DNA of 6,721 nucleotides from JASEJA01 sp038872535. GTDB lineage: Archaea > Thermoproteota > Bathyarchaeia > Bathyarchaeales > Bathycorpusculaceae. The position numbers were made by a program, and so were the translations under genes. Positions 1-6,462 of the stretch are shown here, piece by piece. Position 1 is the stretch's first letter. The number at the start of each line of letters is the position of its first letter. The stretch lies in contig JAVZJY010000052.1 in assembly GCA_038872535.1 (NCBI GenBank), forward strand, positions 1 to 6,721, read 5' to 3'. The notes under the pieces were generated by a model. It did no database searches, was not told the origin of the DNA, and saw only the letters and a list, made by a program, of their open reading frames with translations.

Positions 1-291
1 GCTGGAAGGTCAAACGCTCTAAGCGGTTTTGTTGATGCAAACACGATTAAGCCAGTTATTGCTTGTCCACCTTACAGCGAAAAGTTTGGAGGCGCAGACA
101 TTTACTCTTCACTTAGGGTTCCAAGCGGAATAGGCTCAGTTGTCACCATCGAACCTGAAGGCGCAGCCATTGCGGCAGCAAAAATTTTCGCTTTAGAAGA
201 CAAGGAGTTGGCGAAGCGTTTGAAGAATTATCAGCAGCGGAAGAAACAAGAAATTGAGAAGGCAGATGAGTCGGTTAAAAAACTGAAATAG
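1..291 (+). CDS. purE: Class II-like PurE, AIR carboxylase (3' end only)
   Basis: This is the last 96 residues of a PurE-family protein; the start lies outside the window. It opens with AGRSNALSGFVD and contains SSLRVPSGIG at fragment residues 36-45, followed by EPEGAAIAAAKIFAL. The GRSN and SSLRxPSG blocks are typical of class II PurE, as in Treponema and the animal PAICS carboxylase domain. Class I enzymes instead carry a GGAAHLPG-type loop. Class II enzymes carboxylate aminoimidazole ribonucleotide (AIR) directly with CO2 to give CAIR, without needing the PurK product, in the cytosol. The C-terminus ends in a lysine- and glutamate-rich helix-like tail (residues 66-96). purC follows 12 bases downstream on the same strand and performs the next step, so the two are probably co-transcribed. 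The family is secure; the class II assignment rests on motif recall rather than an alignment. Confidence 0.9.
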   Translation, partial: AGRSNALSGFVDANTIKPVIACPPYSEKFGGADIYSSLRVPSGIGSVVTIEPEGAAIAAAKIFALEDKELAKRLKNYQQRKKQEIEKADESVKKLK

Positions 292-303
292 TGTGCAACG
301 CCT

Positions 304-1335
304 ATGGGAAGCGTAAAAGATTTAGAAATTATCAAAAAGCCAACAAAAGCGAAGATGGGTGTTGGACGCTTTCACTTTTCAGACCGCTATTCAGTTTTTG
401 ATTGGGGGGAAATGCCAGACCACATTGAAGGTAAAGGCGCTGCCCTCTGCCTTATGGGTGCTTATTGTTTTGAAAGGCTTGAGGAGAAGGGCATTAGAAC
501 ACATTATCGAGGGTTGGTTGATAAGAGGGGGCGGGTTTTGCGTTTTGACGAGTTAACAGAGCCCACAAACGTCATGGAATTTAATCTTGTTAACGTTTAC
601 AAGCCTAAAGCGTATGTAGAAGGTGGCAAACTCAAATATGATTATAGCCTTTTCACACCAAGGCTTAAGAATTTCTTGATTCCCCTTGAGATTATTTACC
701 GTAATGGGTTGCCAGAAGGCTCATCAGTTTTTAAAAGGCTTAAGGCCGGCTTGGTTACGCTTGAAGATTTAGGCTTAAACCATTATCCAAAAGCTGGCGA
801 ACGCCTCGCAAAACCAATTTTTGACGTAAGCACGAAGTTGGAGCAGAGCGACCGTTACGTGAGTTGGAAAGAAGCGCAAAAAATTGCTGGCTTAACTGAC
901 AGCGAATTGGAAGAGGTTAAAAGTGTGCTTTTAAAAGTGGATGAGACAATTACGGAAATAGCCGCCAAAGCTGGTTTGGTGAATGAGGATGGGAAGATTG
1001 AGTTGGCTTTTGACCCGCAAAGAAGGCTTATGGTTGTTGATGTTGTTGGCACATTGGACGAGTGCAGATTCACGTATGAAGGATTGCACGTTAGCAAGGA
1101 AATAGCACGCATATACTATAGGCGGACAGAATGGGCTAGGGAAGTGGAAGAAGCAAAGAAGAAAGGCGTAGAAGACTGGAAGAAACTGGTTAAAATGGAA
1201 CCGCCAAAACTAGACCCAAAACTAAAAACAATAATAACACAAATGTACATGGCAACAACAAACGAAACAACTGGAAAAAAAATGTTCGATGTTCCTAAAC
1301 TTGCAGACCTAATGAAAAATTTTAGCATAATTTAG
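304..1335 (+). CDS. purC: SAICAR synthetase PurC, long archaeal form
   Basis: PurC joins CAIR and aspartate with ATP to make SAICAR, a de novo purine step in the cytosol. Seen in the 343-residue protein: FSDRYSVFDWGEMPD at 25-39, the nucleotide-binding start of the family; GKGAALC at 43-49; LIPLEIIYRNGLPEGSSVFK at 125-144, the characteristic PLE...R...GSS block; and DVVGTLDECRF at 246-256, equivalent to the DE..TPD.CR region. The protein is longer than typical bacterial PurC (about 235-250 residues). The excess includes a helical, charged segment at about 265-310 and a tail to 343. The ATG at 304 is the first start after the in-frame TAG that also ends purE; no clear Shine-Dalgarno sequence precedes it, so translation may depend on coupling to purE 12 bases upstream. 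It converges on the PurP-like gene, leaving 1 base between the stops. The function is well supported. Confidence 0.93.
   Translation: MGSVKDLEIIKKPTKAKMGVGRFHFSDRYSVFDWGEMPDHIEGKGAALCLMGAYCFERLEEKGIRTHYRGLVDKRGRVLRFDELTEPTNVMEFNLVNVYKPKAYVEGGKLKYDYSLFTPRLKNFLIPLEIIYRNGLPEGSSVFKRLKAGLVTLEDLGLNHYPKAGERLAKPIFDVSTKLEQSDRYVSWKEAQKIAGLTDSELEEVKSVLLKVDETITEIAAKAGLVNEDGKIELAFDPQRRLMVVDVVGTLDECRFTYEGLHVSKEIARIYYRRTEWAREVEEAKKKGVEDWKKLVKMEPPKLDPKLKTIITQMYMATTNETTGKKMFDVPKLADLMKNFSII
1275..1282 (-). terminator. Possible oligo-T terminator for the PurP-like gene
   Basis: Eight consecutive A on the + strand read as eight T on the - strand, about 55 bases beyond the stop of the PurP-like gene. Archaeal RNA polymerase often terminates at oligo-T runs without a hairpin. 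The run lies inside purC, where it encodes lysine codons (Gly-Lys-Lys-Met), so it may simply be coding sequence. Confidence 0.25.
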
Positions 1336-1336
1336 G

Positions 1337-2770
1337 CTATGTTACTAGTTCGTGTAGTTGGTTTGTTTTCCATGCACGTCGGATTTCGAGGGCTATGCGG
1401 TCTCCAGTGCTCATACGCCGCTTATATTTCGCATTCGCATATTGCGCTCCTAATCCCATGTGGACGTTTGTTCCTCCACCATGCCTTAGGGCTACATCTT
1501 GCGTTACTGGAATGTGCATGTATGGGTCGCGTTCTTCTGGCACATCATACAAGCCATAATCCGCTGCTGTTTTTGCTTCCACACCGCTTGTGAAGTCCAA
1601 CTTAACTGCGGGTTTTAGCTCATACTTGCTAACGCGGTCCCAAGTTATTAGCGTCTGGAGGCACCATGCGCCTATTATGCCTGGAGGCTCGTGTTCTTTG
1701 CATGCAAGCAAAAAGCGGTCTGCATAGCGATGCACATCTTTCAGTAGGGATTCTCTTAGGCTTAGGATGGCGTGGGCGGTAACTTCAAAGGAAGGCACTT
1801 TCTTTATTTTTTGCTGCACATCCGCTGGAAGCCTCTTAACGCCGTCCAAAATTGTTTCTCTTCTTTCGTCTATGGATAGGAACTGGTTTGCTAGGCATAT
1901 TCTAGCCTCTTCCAAGCTGACGTTGTAAAGTTTCGCAAACCATTCTTCAGCGTCTCCCCAAGGGCTCTGTGCGTCTAAAGGCGAGAAGAAGAAGTTAAAG
2001 TTTGCATGAGGACCCAAAACAATTTGTTCAACACGAGCCCTTTCTAACACTTCTCTATTCAGGTTTCCAACCGCCACTTCTCTTGCAACCTTTTCCTCCA
2101 AGTCTTGCGAGTCTGCGGCGAAAATGAATTCTCTTTCAAAAACTCTATGGGGATGCTCAGCCTTCAAAAGCATTGGCTCATCAACTGGCTCTTTAAACTT
2201 TATTCCATCCTCATAAACCTCATAATGGTAAGATTTTGGGTATGGAATTCCCGCTTGCTCAGCAAACCAGTAATAGTCTTTTTCTATTTCGCCTCTGTTT
2301 TCTATCTTTAAAAGCATCCTAGAACCCATAAGCGGAACCGCATATTCATTTTCGATTACGCTGCAGTGTTCGTCTCCGCCAACATAAACAGCGAAGGCTC
2401 TGTTAGTTATTTGCAAGCATTCCAAATTAACAAGCTCATCCACATATTTCACTATGTCAGAGTATTTGTCAAGAATGAGGATTACGCTTTTCCAGTCATC
2501 ATCCTTCCTTATGTCTTTAGGGTCATTTACAACGCGTAAGTCTCTCCTAACCAACATTGGCAAATTTTCCACAATTTCGTCTGGTTTGCCAACCATTGGG
2601 TTTTGAAGGTAAATCCTTGCTCTTCCAGGGGTCGTGTATATTATGCTTCTTATGCCATAGTTGCGTTGTCCCTGCCAAGCGTCTAAGGCTGAATGCGAAC
2701 CCAAGTTTAATCCAATTGGCTCTTGGTATTTTCTAACTATTTCCTGCATTTCCTCTCTACTGATAACCAT
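1337..2770 (-). CDS. purP: PurP-family formate-dependent AICAR ligase or paralogue
   Basis: The 477-residue protein belongs to the archaeal PurP family, ATP-grasp enzymes that formylate AICAR with formate and ATP to give FAICAR. Seen: the N-terminal LGSHSALDAWQG block at 23-34, matching the GSH(S/T)(S/A)L substrate-binding start; VPLMGSRMLLKIE at 145-157; RESLL at 339-343; PPGIIGAWCLQTL at 362-374; and GGGTNVHMGLGAQY near 431-444 with MSTGDRIALEIR at 453-464. It is over 100 residues longer than Methanocaldococcus PurP (about 360). Extra sequence lies around 262-300 and 375-420. The glycine-rich ATP loop of typical PurP is not visible; the equivalent place reads LLKAEHPHRVFEREF (201-215). The SARVDGGTN motif is replaced by ALRHGGGTN. 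It may therefore be a paralogue with altered chemistry. The ATG at 2770 has a good GGTGAG ribosome site and a TATA box at suitable distances. Closeness to purE and purC supports a purine role. Confidence 0.82.
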   Translation of the reverse strand: MVISREEMQEIVRKYQEPIGLNLGSHSALDAWQGQRNYGIRSIIYTTPGRARIYLQNPMVGKPDEIVENLPMLVRRDLRVVNDPKDIRKDDDWKSVILILDKYSDIVKYVDELVNLECLQITNRAFAVYVGGDEHCSVIENEYAVPLMGSRMLLKIENRGEIEKDYYWFAEQAGIPYPKSYHYEVYEDGIKFKEPVDEPMLLKAEHPHRVFEREFIFAADSQDLEEKVAREVAVGNLNREVLERARVEQIVLGPHANFNFFFSPLDAQSPWGDAEEWFAKLYNVSLEEARICLANQFLSIDERRETILDGVKRLPADVQQKIKKVPSFEVTAHAILSLRESLLKDVHRYADRFLLACKEHEPPGIIGAWCLQTLITWDRVSKYELKPAVKLDFTSGVEAKTAADYGLYDVPEERDPYMHIPVTQDVALRHGGGTNVHMGLGAQYANAKYKRRMSTGDRIALEIRRAWKTNQLHELVT

Positions 2771-2775
2771 CTATA

Positions 2776-2781
2776 CTCACC
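2776..2781 (-). promoter_or_regulatory. Ribosome binding site of the PurP-like gene
   Basis: On the - strand GGTGAG lies 5 bases before the ATG at 2770. It matches the GGTGA part of the archaeal anti-Shine-Dalgarno complement and fixes this start. Confidence 0.65.
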
Positions 2782-2809
2782 ATTTGGTTAGGAAGTTGGA
2801 AAATCAATG

Positions 2810-2816
2810 TTTTAAA
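2810..2816 (-). promoter_or_regulatory. TATA box of the PurP-like gene
   Basis: The - strand reads TTTAAAA, preceded by the purine-rich stretch AAAAAAGG that could serve as a BRE. Transcription would begin about 25 bases downstream, near 2788, giving a leader of about 17 bases that contains the GGTGAG ribosome site. The spacing of all three elements agrees. This is inferred from consensus. Confidence 0.5.
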
Positions 2817-2881
2817 CCTTTTTTACACACAAGAATAAATTGCCCATAGAATTTTCTTCTATTTTCTTTTTCCATGCATAG

Positions 2882-2888
2882 TTATAAA
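2882..2888 (+). promoter_or_regulatory. TATA-like box upstream of the small + strand gene
   Basis: TTATAAA on the + strand places a start site near 2910, where an uninterrupted purine run begins. A leader of about 23 bases would then precede the TTG at 2933. The short box can occur by chance in AT-rich DNA; the consistent spacing is the main support. Confidence 0.4.
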
Positions 2889-2909
2889 GGAAAAACAATT
2901 TTCATTTTT

Positions 2910-2932
2910 GGGGAGAAGGAGAGAAGGGAGAA
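2910..2932 (+). promoter_or_regulatory. Homopurine leader with Shine-Dalgarno-like sites
   Basis: All 23 bases are G or A. The run contains AGGAG at 2917-2921, 11 bases before the TTG at 2933, and GGAG at 2927-2930, too close to act for that start. Either the tract is a strong ribosome-binding leader for the small downstream gene, or it is a low-complexity purine run with no coding link. Confidence 0.4.
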
Positions 2933-3118
2933 TTGGCTGAGGCTTGCGGTTGGCTCTTTGTGGATTCCATTCCGCTACTTTACGAAAAGAGAAGGGTTGC
3001 AAGGCAACTTCAAATCGAAACATGGCTTGACCTTTCCCAACTCGCAAAAGAATTAGGAATTGAAAGGTTGAATGAAGCCAAACGGGAAGTGCGCCAAGCA
3101 ACCAACTACATAGTTTAG
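2933..3118 (+). CDS. Possible 61-residue protein of unknown function
   Basis: I do not recognise this family. The frame opens with TTG and encodes 61 residues: a hydrophobic start (about residues 5-16, with CGWLFVDSIPLL) and then a charged, probably helical segment (about 18-57, with LDLSQLAKELGIERL and NEAKREVRQ). There is no clear membrane span, cysteine motif or HTH signature I can defend. Support for it being real is a TATA-like box and purine-rich leader at correct spacing, codon choice that looks protein-like, and an end that overlaps the stop of the converging kinase-like gene by only 2 bases, a tight packing seen for real genes. No ATG start is available in frame. It could also be the remains of a larger decayed gene. 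If it is not a gene, bases 2771-3114 are a 344-base spacer with nothing else evident beyond the purP promoter. Confidence 0.45.
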   Translation: MAEACGWLFVDSIPLLYEKRRVARQLQIETWLDLSQLAKELGIERLNEAKREVRQATNYIV

Positions 3119-3861
3119 AGCCCGCAAGCCTCAAGCGCTTTTTCAAAATTTTCACGAGTCTTCTTCGCCTTATAGCGTCTTAATGCTTCAATAATTGCAT
3201 CCTTGTTTCTCTTGCCAATTTTTTCTGAAACTTTTTTGGCTATTAAGCCGCTGACGAAAAGGAATTGGCAAATCGAAGTTACATTTGAAGGTTTTCGGTT
3301 TAGGCTTGCAGTTTCAAAATCTACAATAAACGGCTTAACCGTTCCATCTATTATAATGTGCTTTGGGGCGTGGCTGAGTTCTCCATGGTCCAAACCAGCC
3401 TTGTCCAAAAACCAACACTGTTCCAAAACATCACGCAAAACCCGCTTTATCAACGCATTTTCTTTACAACTGTCCAGCCATTCTGGAAACAATTTACCAT
3501 CAATAAACTGCATTAAAATGAAGTTTTTGCTTACCGCCAAAAGTTTTGGTCCAACATGAATCGAATTTGCCTTTCTTAACATTTCCGCCTCCCGCAGCAT
3601 TTCCATGCGGTCTGCATCTACTCTGCGAATTTTTAAAGCTGCCTTTTTTCTGTTTATGTGGGCTACGATTACTATGCCAACGCAGCCTTTACCCAAAACT
3701 GGCATGTTAAAAACCTTTTTCTCCCCTTTAAGCTCCAATTCTTTGACGCCTAATCTCCGCAGTTCTTTTAGGCGTTTCTTAAATTCTGCCTCCGTAGGTT
3801 TAGGATAACAAATTAATGCTGCATAATCTTCCTTTTCCAGTTCTTCAATTGATATTCTCAT
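3115..3861 (-). CDS. Atypical archaeal protein kinase-like protein (COG2112 type)
   Basis: The 248-residue protein has a small protein-kinase fold of the kind grouped as archaeal predicted Ser/Thr kinases. Seen: a glycine loop GKGCVG at 57-62; lysine 77 in ALKIRR, the likely ATP-binding lysine; REAEML at 90-95 as the helix C glutamate region; the catalytic-loop equivalent LDHGELSHAPKHI at 157-169; and VDFETAS at 180-186 in place of DFG. The HxD aspartate of Bud32 and RIO kinases (HGD) is a glutamate here (HGE, residue 161), and the metal-binding asparagine position is Lys or His. I recall this as shared within the family, so it is unlikely to be a local mutation. Substrate unknown. An upstream TTG at 3924 would overlap the previous gene and add a peptide encoded by AT-rich spacer; the ATG at 3861 behind a TATA-like box is preferred. 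It is downstream of the two radical SAM genes but may have its own promoter. Confidence 0.78.
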   Translation of the reverse strand: MRISIEELEKEDYAALICYPKPTEAEFKKRLKELRRLGVKELELKGEKKVFNMPVLGKGCVGIVIVAHINRKKAALKIRRVDADRMEMLREAEMLRKANSIHVGPKLLAVSKNFILMQFIDGKLFPEWLDSCKENALIKRVLRDVLEQCWFLDKAGLDHGELSHAPKHIIIDGTVKPFIVDFETASLNRKPSNVTSICQFLFVSGLIAKKVSEKIGKRNKDAIIEALRRYKAKKTRENFEKALEACGL

Positions 3862-3890
3862 TGTTTCCCCGTTTCCTATTATAATACACA

Positions 3891-3898
3891 TATAATAA
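3891..3898 (-). promoter_or_regulatory. TATA-like box of the kinase-like gene
   Basis: The - strand reads TTATTATA in the 59-base AT-rich gap between the second radical SAM gene and the kinase-like gene. A start near 3869 would give a leader of about 7 bases before the ATG at 3861, nearly leaderless. A second AT-rich candidate lies at 3878-3886, too close for that ATG. Confidence 0.4.
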
Positions 3899-3920
3899 AA
3901 CAGAAATTGAAGGCAGATTA

Positions 3921-4991
3921 TCAAATTGCCTTTTTCACATACTCAAGCAAGACTGAGGAATTTGTGAATGGCAAGGAGGGTTCTGCTACACAGAATAGGT
4001 AACAACCATATTCCTTCGCTAATCTGCAGTGTTTATATTTCTCTCTCAGCGTCTGCGCTCTTTCGGAATACCATATTTCTTTCAAATTTTGGTTTAAGGC
4101 GTTACCTAAATAGCCTTTTGGCATGCCTAAGACACACATGGAAGTTACATCTCCATTGTATGCTATGCCCAACTGCATGGAAAATGGAAAACAAACATAA
4201 TTGGCTCTGTTTCGCATCAGCGTTAGGAATGCGTCAGTATTTAGCACGGTTTTTCCAAAACCATTTTTCTTATAATAGAGAAGCATGTCCGCAACACGCC
4301 TAACAAAGCTCCAATCATTAATTTTTAATAAATTGGCATCTTCTTTTTTCATAGTTCCCAATATTGAACCATCAGGAGTTGGTGTTTCAAAAACAGGTTC
4401 AAAAGAAACTGTGGTGTCAAACTCTTTTGCCATAAACATTAGCTTCCTAACATCTTCCAAAGTGTGCTGGGCTGTCAAAACACAGTTCATGTTAACCGCT
4501 ATTCCATATTTCCGTGCCAAACGTATGCCCTCAACAGTTCTTTCCAACAGGTTAGGCAAACCCCTTAATTTGTCGTGACGAGCGTCTGGAAAGTCAACGC
4601 TTATGTTAATTGAATCAACAAATTTTTCTAGTTCATGAACTCTTTTTGGAAGAAGATAACCATTTGTCAAAAGAAGAGTTGAAAAGCCTGTTTTTTTGGC
4701 AAGTTGGAAAACTTCAGGAATATCCTTTCTTAAAAGCGGTTCCCCGCCAGTCACTGCCAAAATGACACAGCCTAAATCATAGCCTTCGTCAAAAATTTTC
4801 TTAATCTTATCTAAAGGTAAACCCAAAGGCGCATCTTTGAATCTCCAATAACCGCAAAAACCACATTTTGCATTACATCTTTGAGTAATCTCATAGCTAA
4901 GCAACAGCGGTGTTGGACTTTTTAGGATAAAATTGTTGATGCAGCATTTCAGAAAATTCTTTATAGGATAACTTTTGATGGGATATTTCAT
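3921..4991 (-). CDS. Radical SAM protein with SPASM-like C-terminal cysteines
   Basis: The 356-residue protein is a radical SAM enzyme. Seen: CNAKCGFC at 39-46 (Cys39, Cys43, Cys46), which binds the 4Fe-4S cluster that cleaves S-adenosylmethionine; TGGEPLL at 81-87, the SAM-contacting GGE motif; and LLLTNGYLL at 106-114. After the core, Cys267, Cys286, Cys322, Cys330 and Cys334 occur in a SPASM-like pattern: NGDVTSMC, then LGNALNQNLKEIW, then HCRLAKEYGCYLFC. This would hold an auxiliary iron-sulfur cluster, as in enzymes that modify peptides or other large substrates. No signal peptide or membrane span is clear, although the first 30 residues are fairly hydrophobic. It starts 4 bases after the B12-binding radical SAM gene on the same strand, so the two are probably co-transcribed and may act on one substrate. 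The exact reaction is unknown. Confidence 0.87.
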   Translation of the reverse strand: MKYPIKSYPIKNFLKCCINNFILKSPTPLLLSYEITQRCNAKCGFCGYWRFKDAPLGLPLDKIKKIFDEGYDLGCVILAVTGGEPLLRKDIPEVFQLAKKTGFSTLLLTNGYLLPKRVHELEKFVDSINISVDFPDARHDKLRGLPNLLERTVEGIRLARKYGIAVNMNCVLTAQHTLEDVRKLMFMAKEFDTTVSFEPVFETPTPDGSILGTMKKEDANLLKINDWSFVRRVADMLLYYKKNGFGKTVLNTDAFLTLMRNRANYVCFPFSMQLGIAYNGDVTSMCVLGMPKGYLGNALNQNLKEIWYSERAQTLREKYKHCRLAKEYGCYLFCVAEPSLPFTNSSVLLEYVKKAI

Positions 4992-4995
4992 AGTT

Positions 4996-6423
4996 TTAGC
5001 CGTACCTTACCCCTTGAATAACATCGTCAATGACCGTGTTAGCCCTTGGAAGATTAACGAGTAAAACTCCAAGCCTATAAGAACTTTTAAGCGTTCGCAA
5101 TACTTCCTTTAATAATTGTTTTGGGCGCAGATAAAACTCGCGGAAATGCTCATAAATCATCTGGCGAATTTCCTCGAAAGGAACAGTGTGGGGAGAAACG
5201 CTTGGAACATAAACGCTTTTTTCCCAACATTCTTCTTCATTTATCCAGCCCTTAGCCACCAAGTCATTCCAAATTTCTGTTCCAGAAAAAGCCCCGAGAA
5301 TGTTTAGGGATGGAACATCAATGTCAAGTTTCTGAGCAAATTTTAAAGTGTTCAGAATTTCCTCTCGTGTCTCGTCTGGAGCGCCCACAATGAAGGAACC
5401 GACAATTACGTCGATGCCTGCTTTTCTTGCTTTGCGGACCGCATCAAGAGACTGTTGTGGCGTTATTCCCTTCTTATAGTAGTCCAATATTCTTTGGTTT
5501 GCACTTTCTATTCCAAAATAAAGGGTATTACAGCCAGCCTTCACCATTTCCCTAAACATGTCATAACTGCTATTATCAACTCTTGAATCACAAATCCACC
5601 GTATATCTAACCCTTCTTTTCTCATTCTTTGGCAAAGATTCACCACTCGCTTTCTGTTTAGTGTGAAGTTGTCATCTACAAAGAGGATTTCCTCATATCC
5701 TTGACTTCTCAATAGATGCAATTCTTGCATTATGTTGTCGACTGACCTTGGTCTCCAGACTCCTCTTGCAAATTTTCTGCATCCGCAAAAGGTGCATCTG
5801 AATGGGCAGCCGCGGGATGAGAGGACTGTTGTGAACTTTTTCGTTGCAACTTTCACTCCAAAAATGGTTGAGGTATATTCTGCATTCATTAAATTGCGGT
5901 CTGGAAAGGGAAGTTCATCAATGTTTTTTATTAGGGGTCTATCTGGGGTGGAAACAATTTTTCCGTTATGGCGGAAGGTTATTCCATTAACCTCTCTGAG
6001 GTCTCCGCCTTTTTCTAAACATTTCGTCAAATCAAGACATGCGAATTCGCCTTCTCCTCGAACAATAATGTCCACGGATGGATATTTTCTGAGAATTCTT
6101 TCAGCGTTAAAAGTTGCATGATAATTTCCCATGACAATTTTTATGTTTGGGTTCTCCTTTTTGACAAGTTCAGCAATTTTAGGAGCTTCTTTTGCGGCAC
6201 TGTGCAGAACGGAAAAACCTAAAATGTCAGGGTCTTCCTTCTTAACCCAGTCCACAGCTTTCTTATGAGTAAAGCCCAAGGCGCTTTGGTCAAGCATGGA
6301 CACCTCAACGCCTTCTTTCATTAAAACTCCAGCAATATACAACATACCCAAGGGTGGCCACGCTTTCGTACACATTTCTAAACCGCCCGGCGACTGACTG
6401 GGGTTTATGAATGAGAACTTCAT
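4996..6423 (-). CDS. B12-binding domain radical SAM protein
   Basis: The 475-residue protein has an N-terminal cobalamin-binding domain (about 1-140: MKFSFINPSQ start, WPPLGMLYIAGVL, PDILGFSVLH, IIVRGEGE) and a radical SAM domain with CPFRCTFC at 206-213, the cluster cysteines being 206, 210 and 213. FVDDNF (248-253) and YFGIES (302-307) are further family marks. The C-terminal FYLRPKQLLKEV is usual in class B, B12-dependent enzymes. Members methylate unreactive carbon or phosphorus, or do ring chemistry as in BchE, HpnP-like lipid enzymes and the GDGT ring synthases. The His of the DxHxxG cobalamin motif is replaced: DQSALG at 45-50. The frame could begin at a GTG at 6441, but the ATG at 6423 gives the usual MKxxFINP start and fits the TATA box, leaving a leader of only a few bases. 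It is the first gene of the leftward set. Substrate not determinable. Confidence 0.88.
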   Translation of the reverse strand: MKFSFINPSQSPGGLEMCTKAWPPLGMLYIAGVLMKEGVEVSMLDQSALGFTHKKAVDWVKKEDPDILGFSVLHSAAKEAPKIAELVKKENPNIKIVMGNYHATFNAERILRKYPSVDIIVRGEGEFACLDLTKCLEKGGDLREVNGITFRHNGKIVSTPDRPLIKNIDELPFPDRNLMNAEYTSTIFGVKVATKKFTTVLSSRGCPFRCTFCGCRKFARGVWRPRSVDNIMQELHLLRSQGYEEILFVDDNFTLNRKRVVNLCQRMRKEGLDIRWICDSRVDNSSYDMFREMVKAGCNTLYFGIESANQRILDYYKKGITPQQSLDAVRKARKAGIDVIVGSFIVGAPDETREEILNTLKFAQKLDIDVPSLNILGAFSGTEIWNDLVAKGWINEEECWEKSVYVPSVSPHTVPFEEIRQMIYEHFREFYLRPKQLLKEVLRTLKSSYRLGVLLVNLPRANTVIDDVIQGVRYG

Positions 6424-6447
6424 TTTTGCATCACATGGCACTTCAAT

Positions 6448-6456
6448 TATTTTAAA
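6448..6456 (-). promoter_or_regulatory. TATA box of the B12-binding radical SAM gene
   Basis: The - strand reads TTTAAAATA, a strong archaeal TATA consensus. Initiation about 25 bases downstream falls near 6427, only about 4 bases before the ATG at 6423, so the mRNA would be nearly leaderless. This places the alternative GTG at 6441 upstream of the transcript. Confidence 0.6.
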
Positions 6457-6462
6457 CTGATA

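Noticed and set aside
2852..2873. Pyrimidine-rich tract as a + strand terminator
   Set aside because: No + strand gene ends near it; the closest, purC, ends about 1.5 kb earlier. It is more likely AT-rich spacer DNA.
2910..2932. G-quadruplex or triplex-forming element
   Set aside because: The purine run has too few G-triplets for a four-run quadruplex, and I could not find an exact mirror symmetry.
2859..3155. 98-codon - strand frame in the spacer
   Set aside because: It overlaps the 3' end of the kinase-like gene, has no ribosome site, and its translation is low-complexity and hydrophobic without motifs.
3203..3559. 118-codon + strand frame
   Set aside because: Antisense to the conserved part of the kinase-like gene; composition looks like a reverse-strand shadow.
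3862..3924. TTG start for the kinase-like gene, overlapping the previous stop
   Set aside because: The added 21 residues translate an AT-rich stretch that looks like a promoter; the ATG at 3861 fits the spacing and the family N-terminus better.
5732..6121. 129-codon + strand frame
   Set aside because: It lies wholly antisense to the B12-binding radical SAM gene, whose motifs are intact, and its translation shows no family signature.
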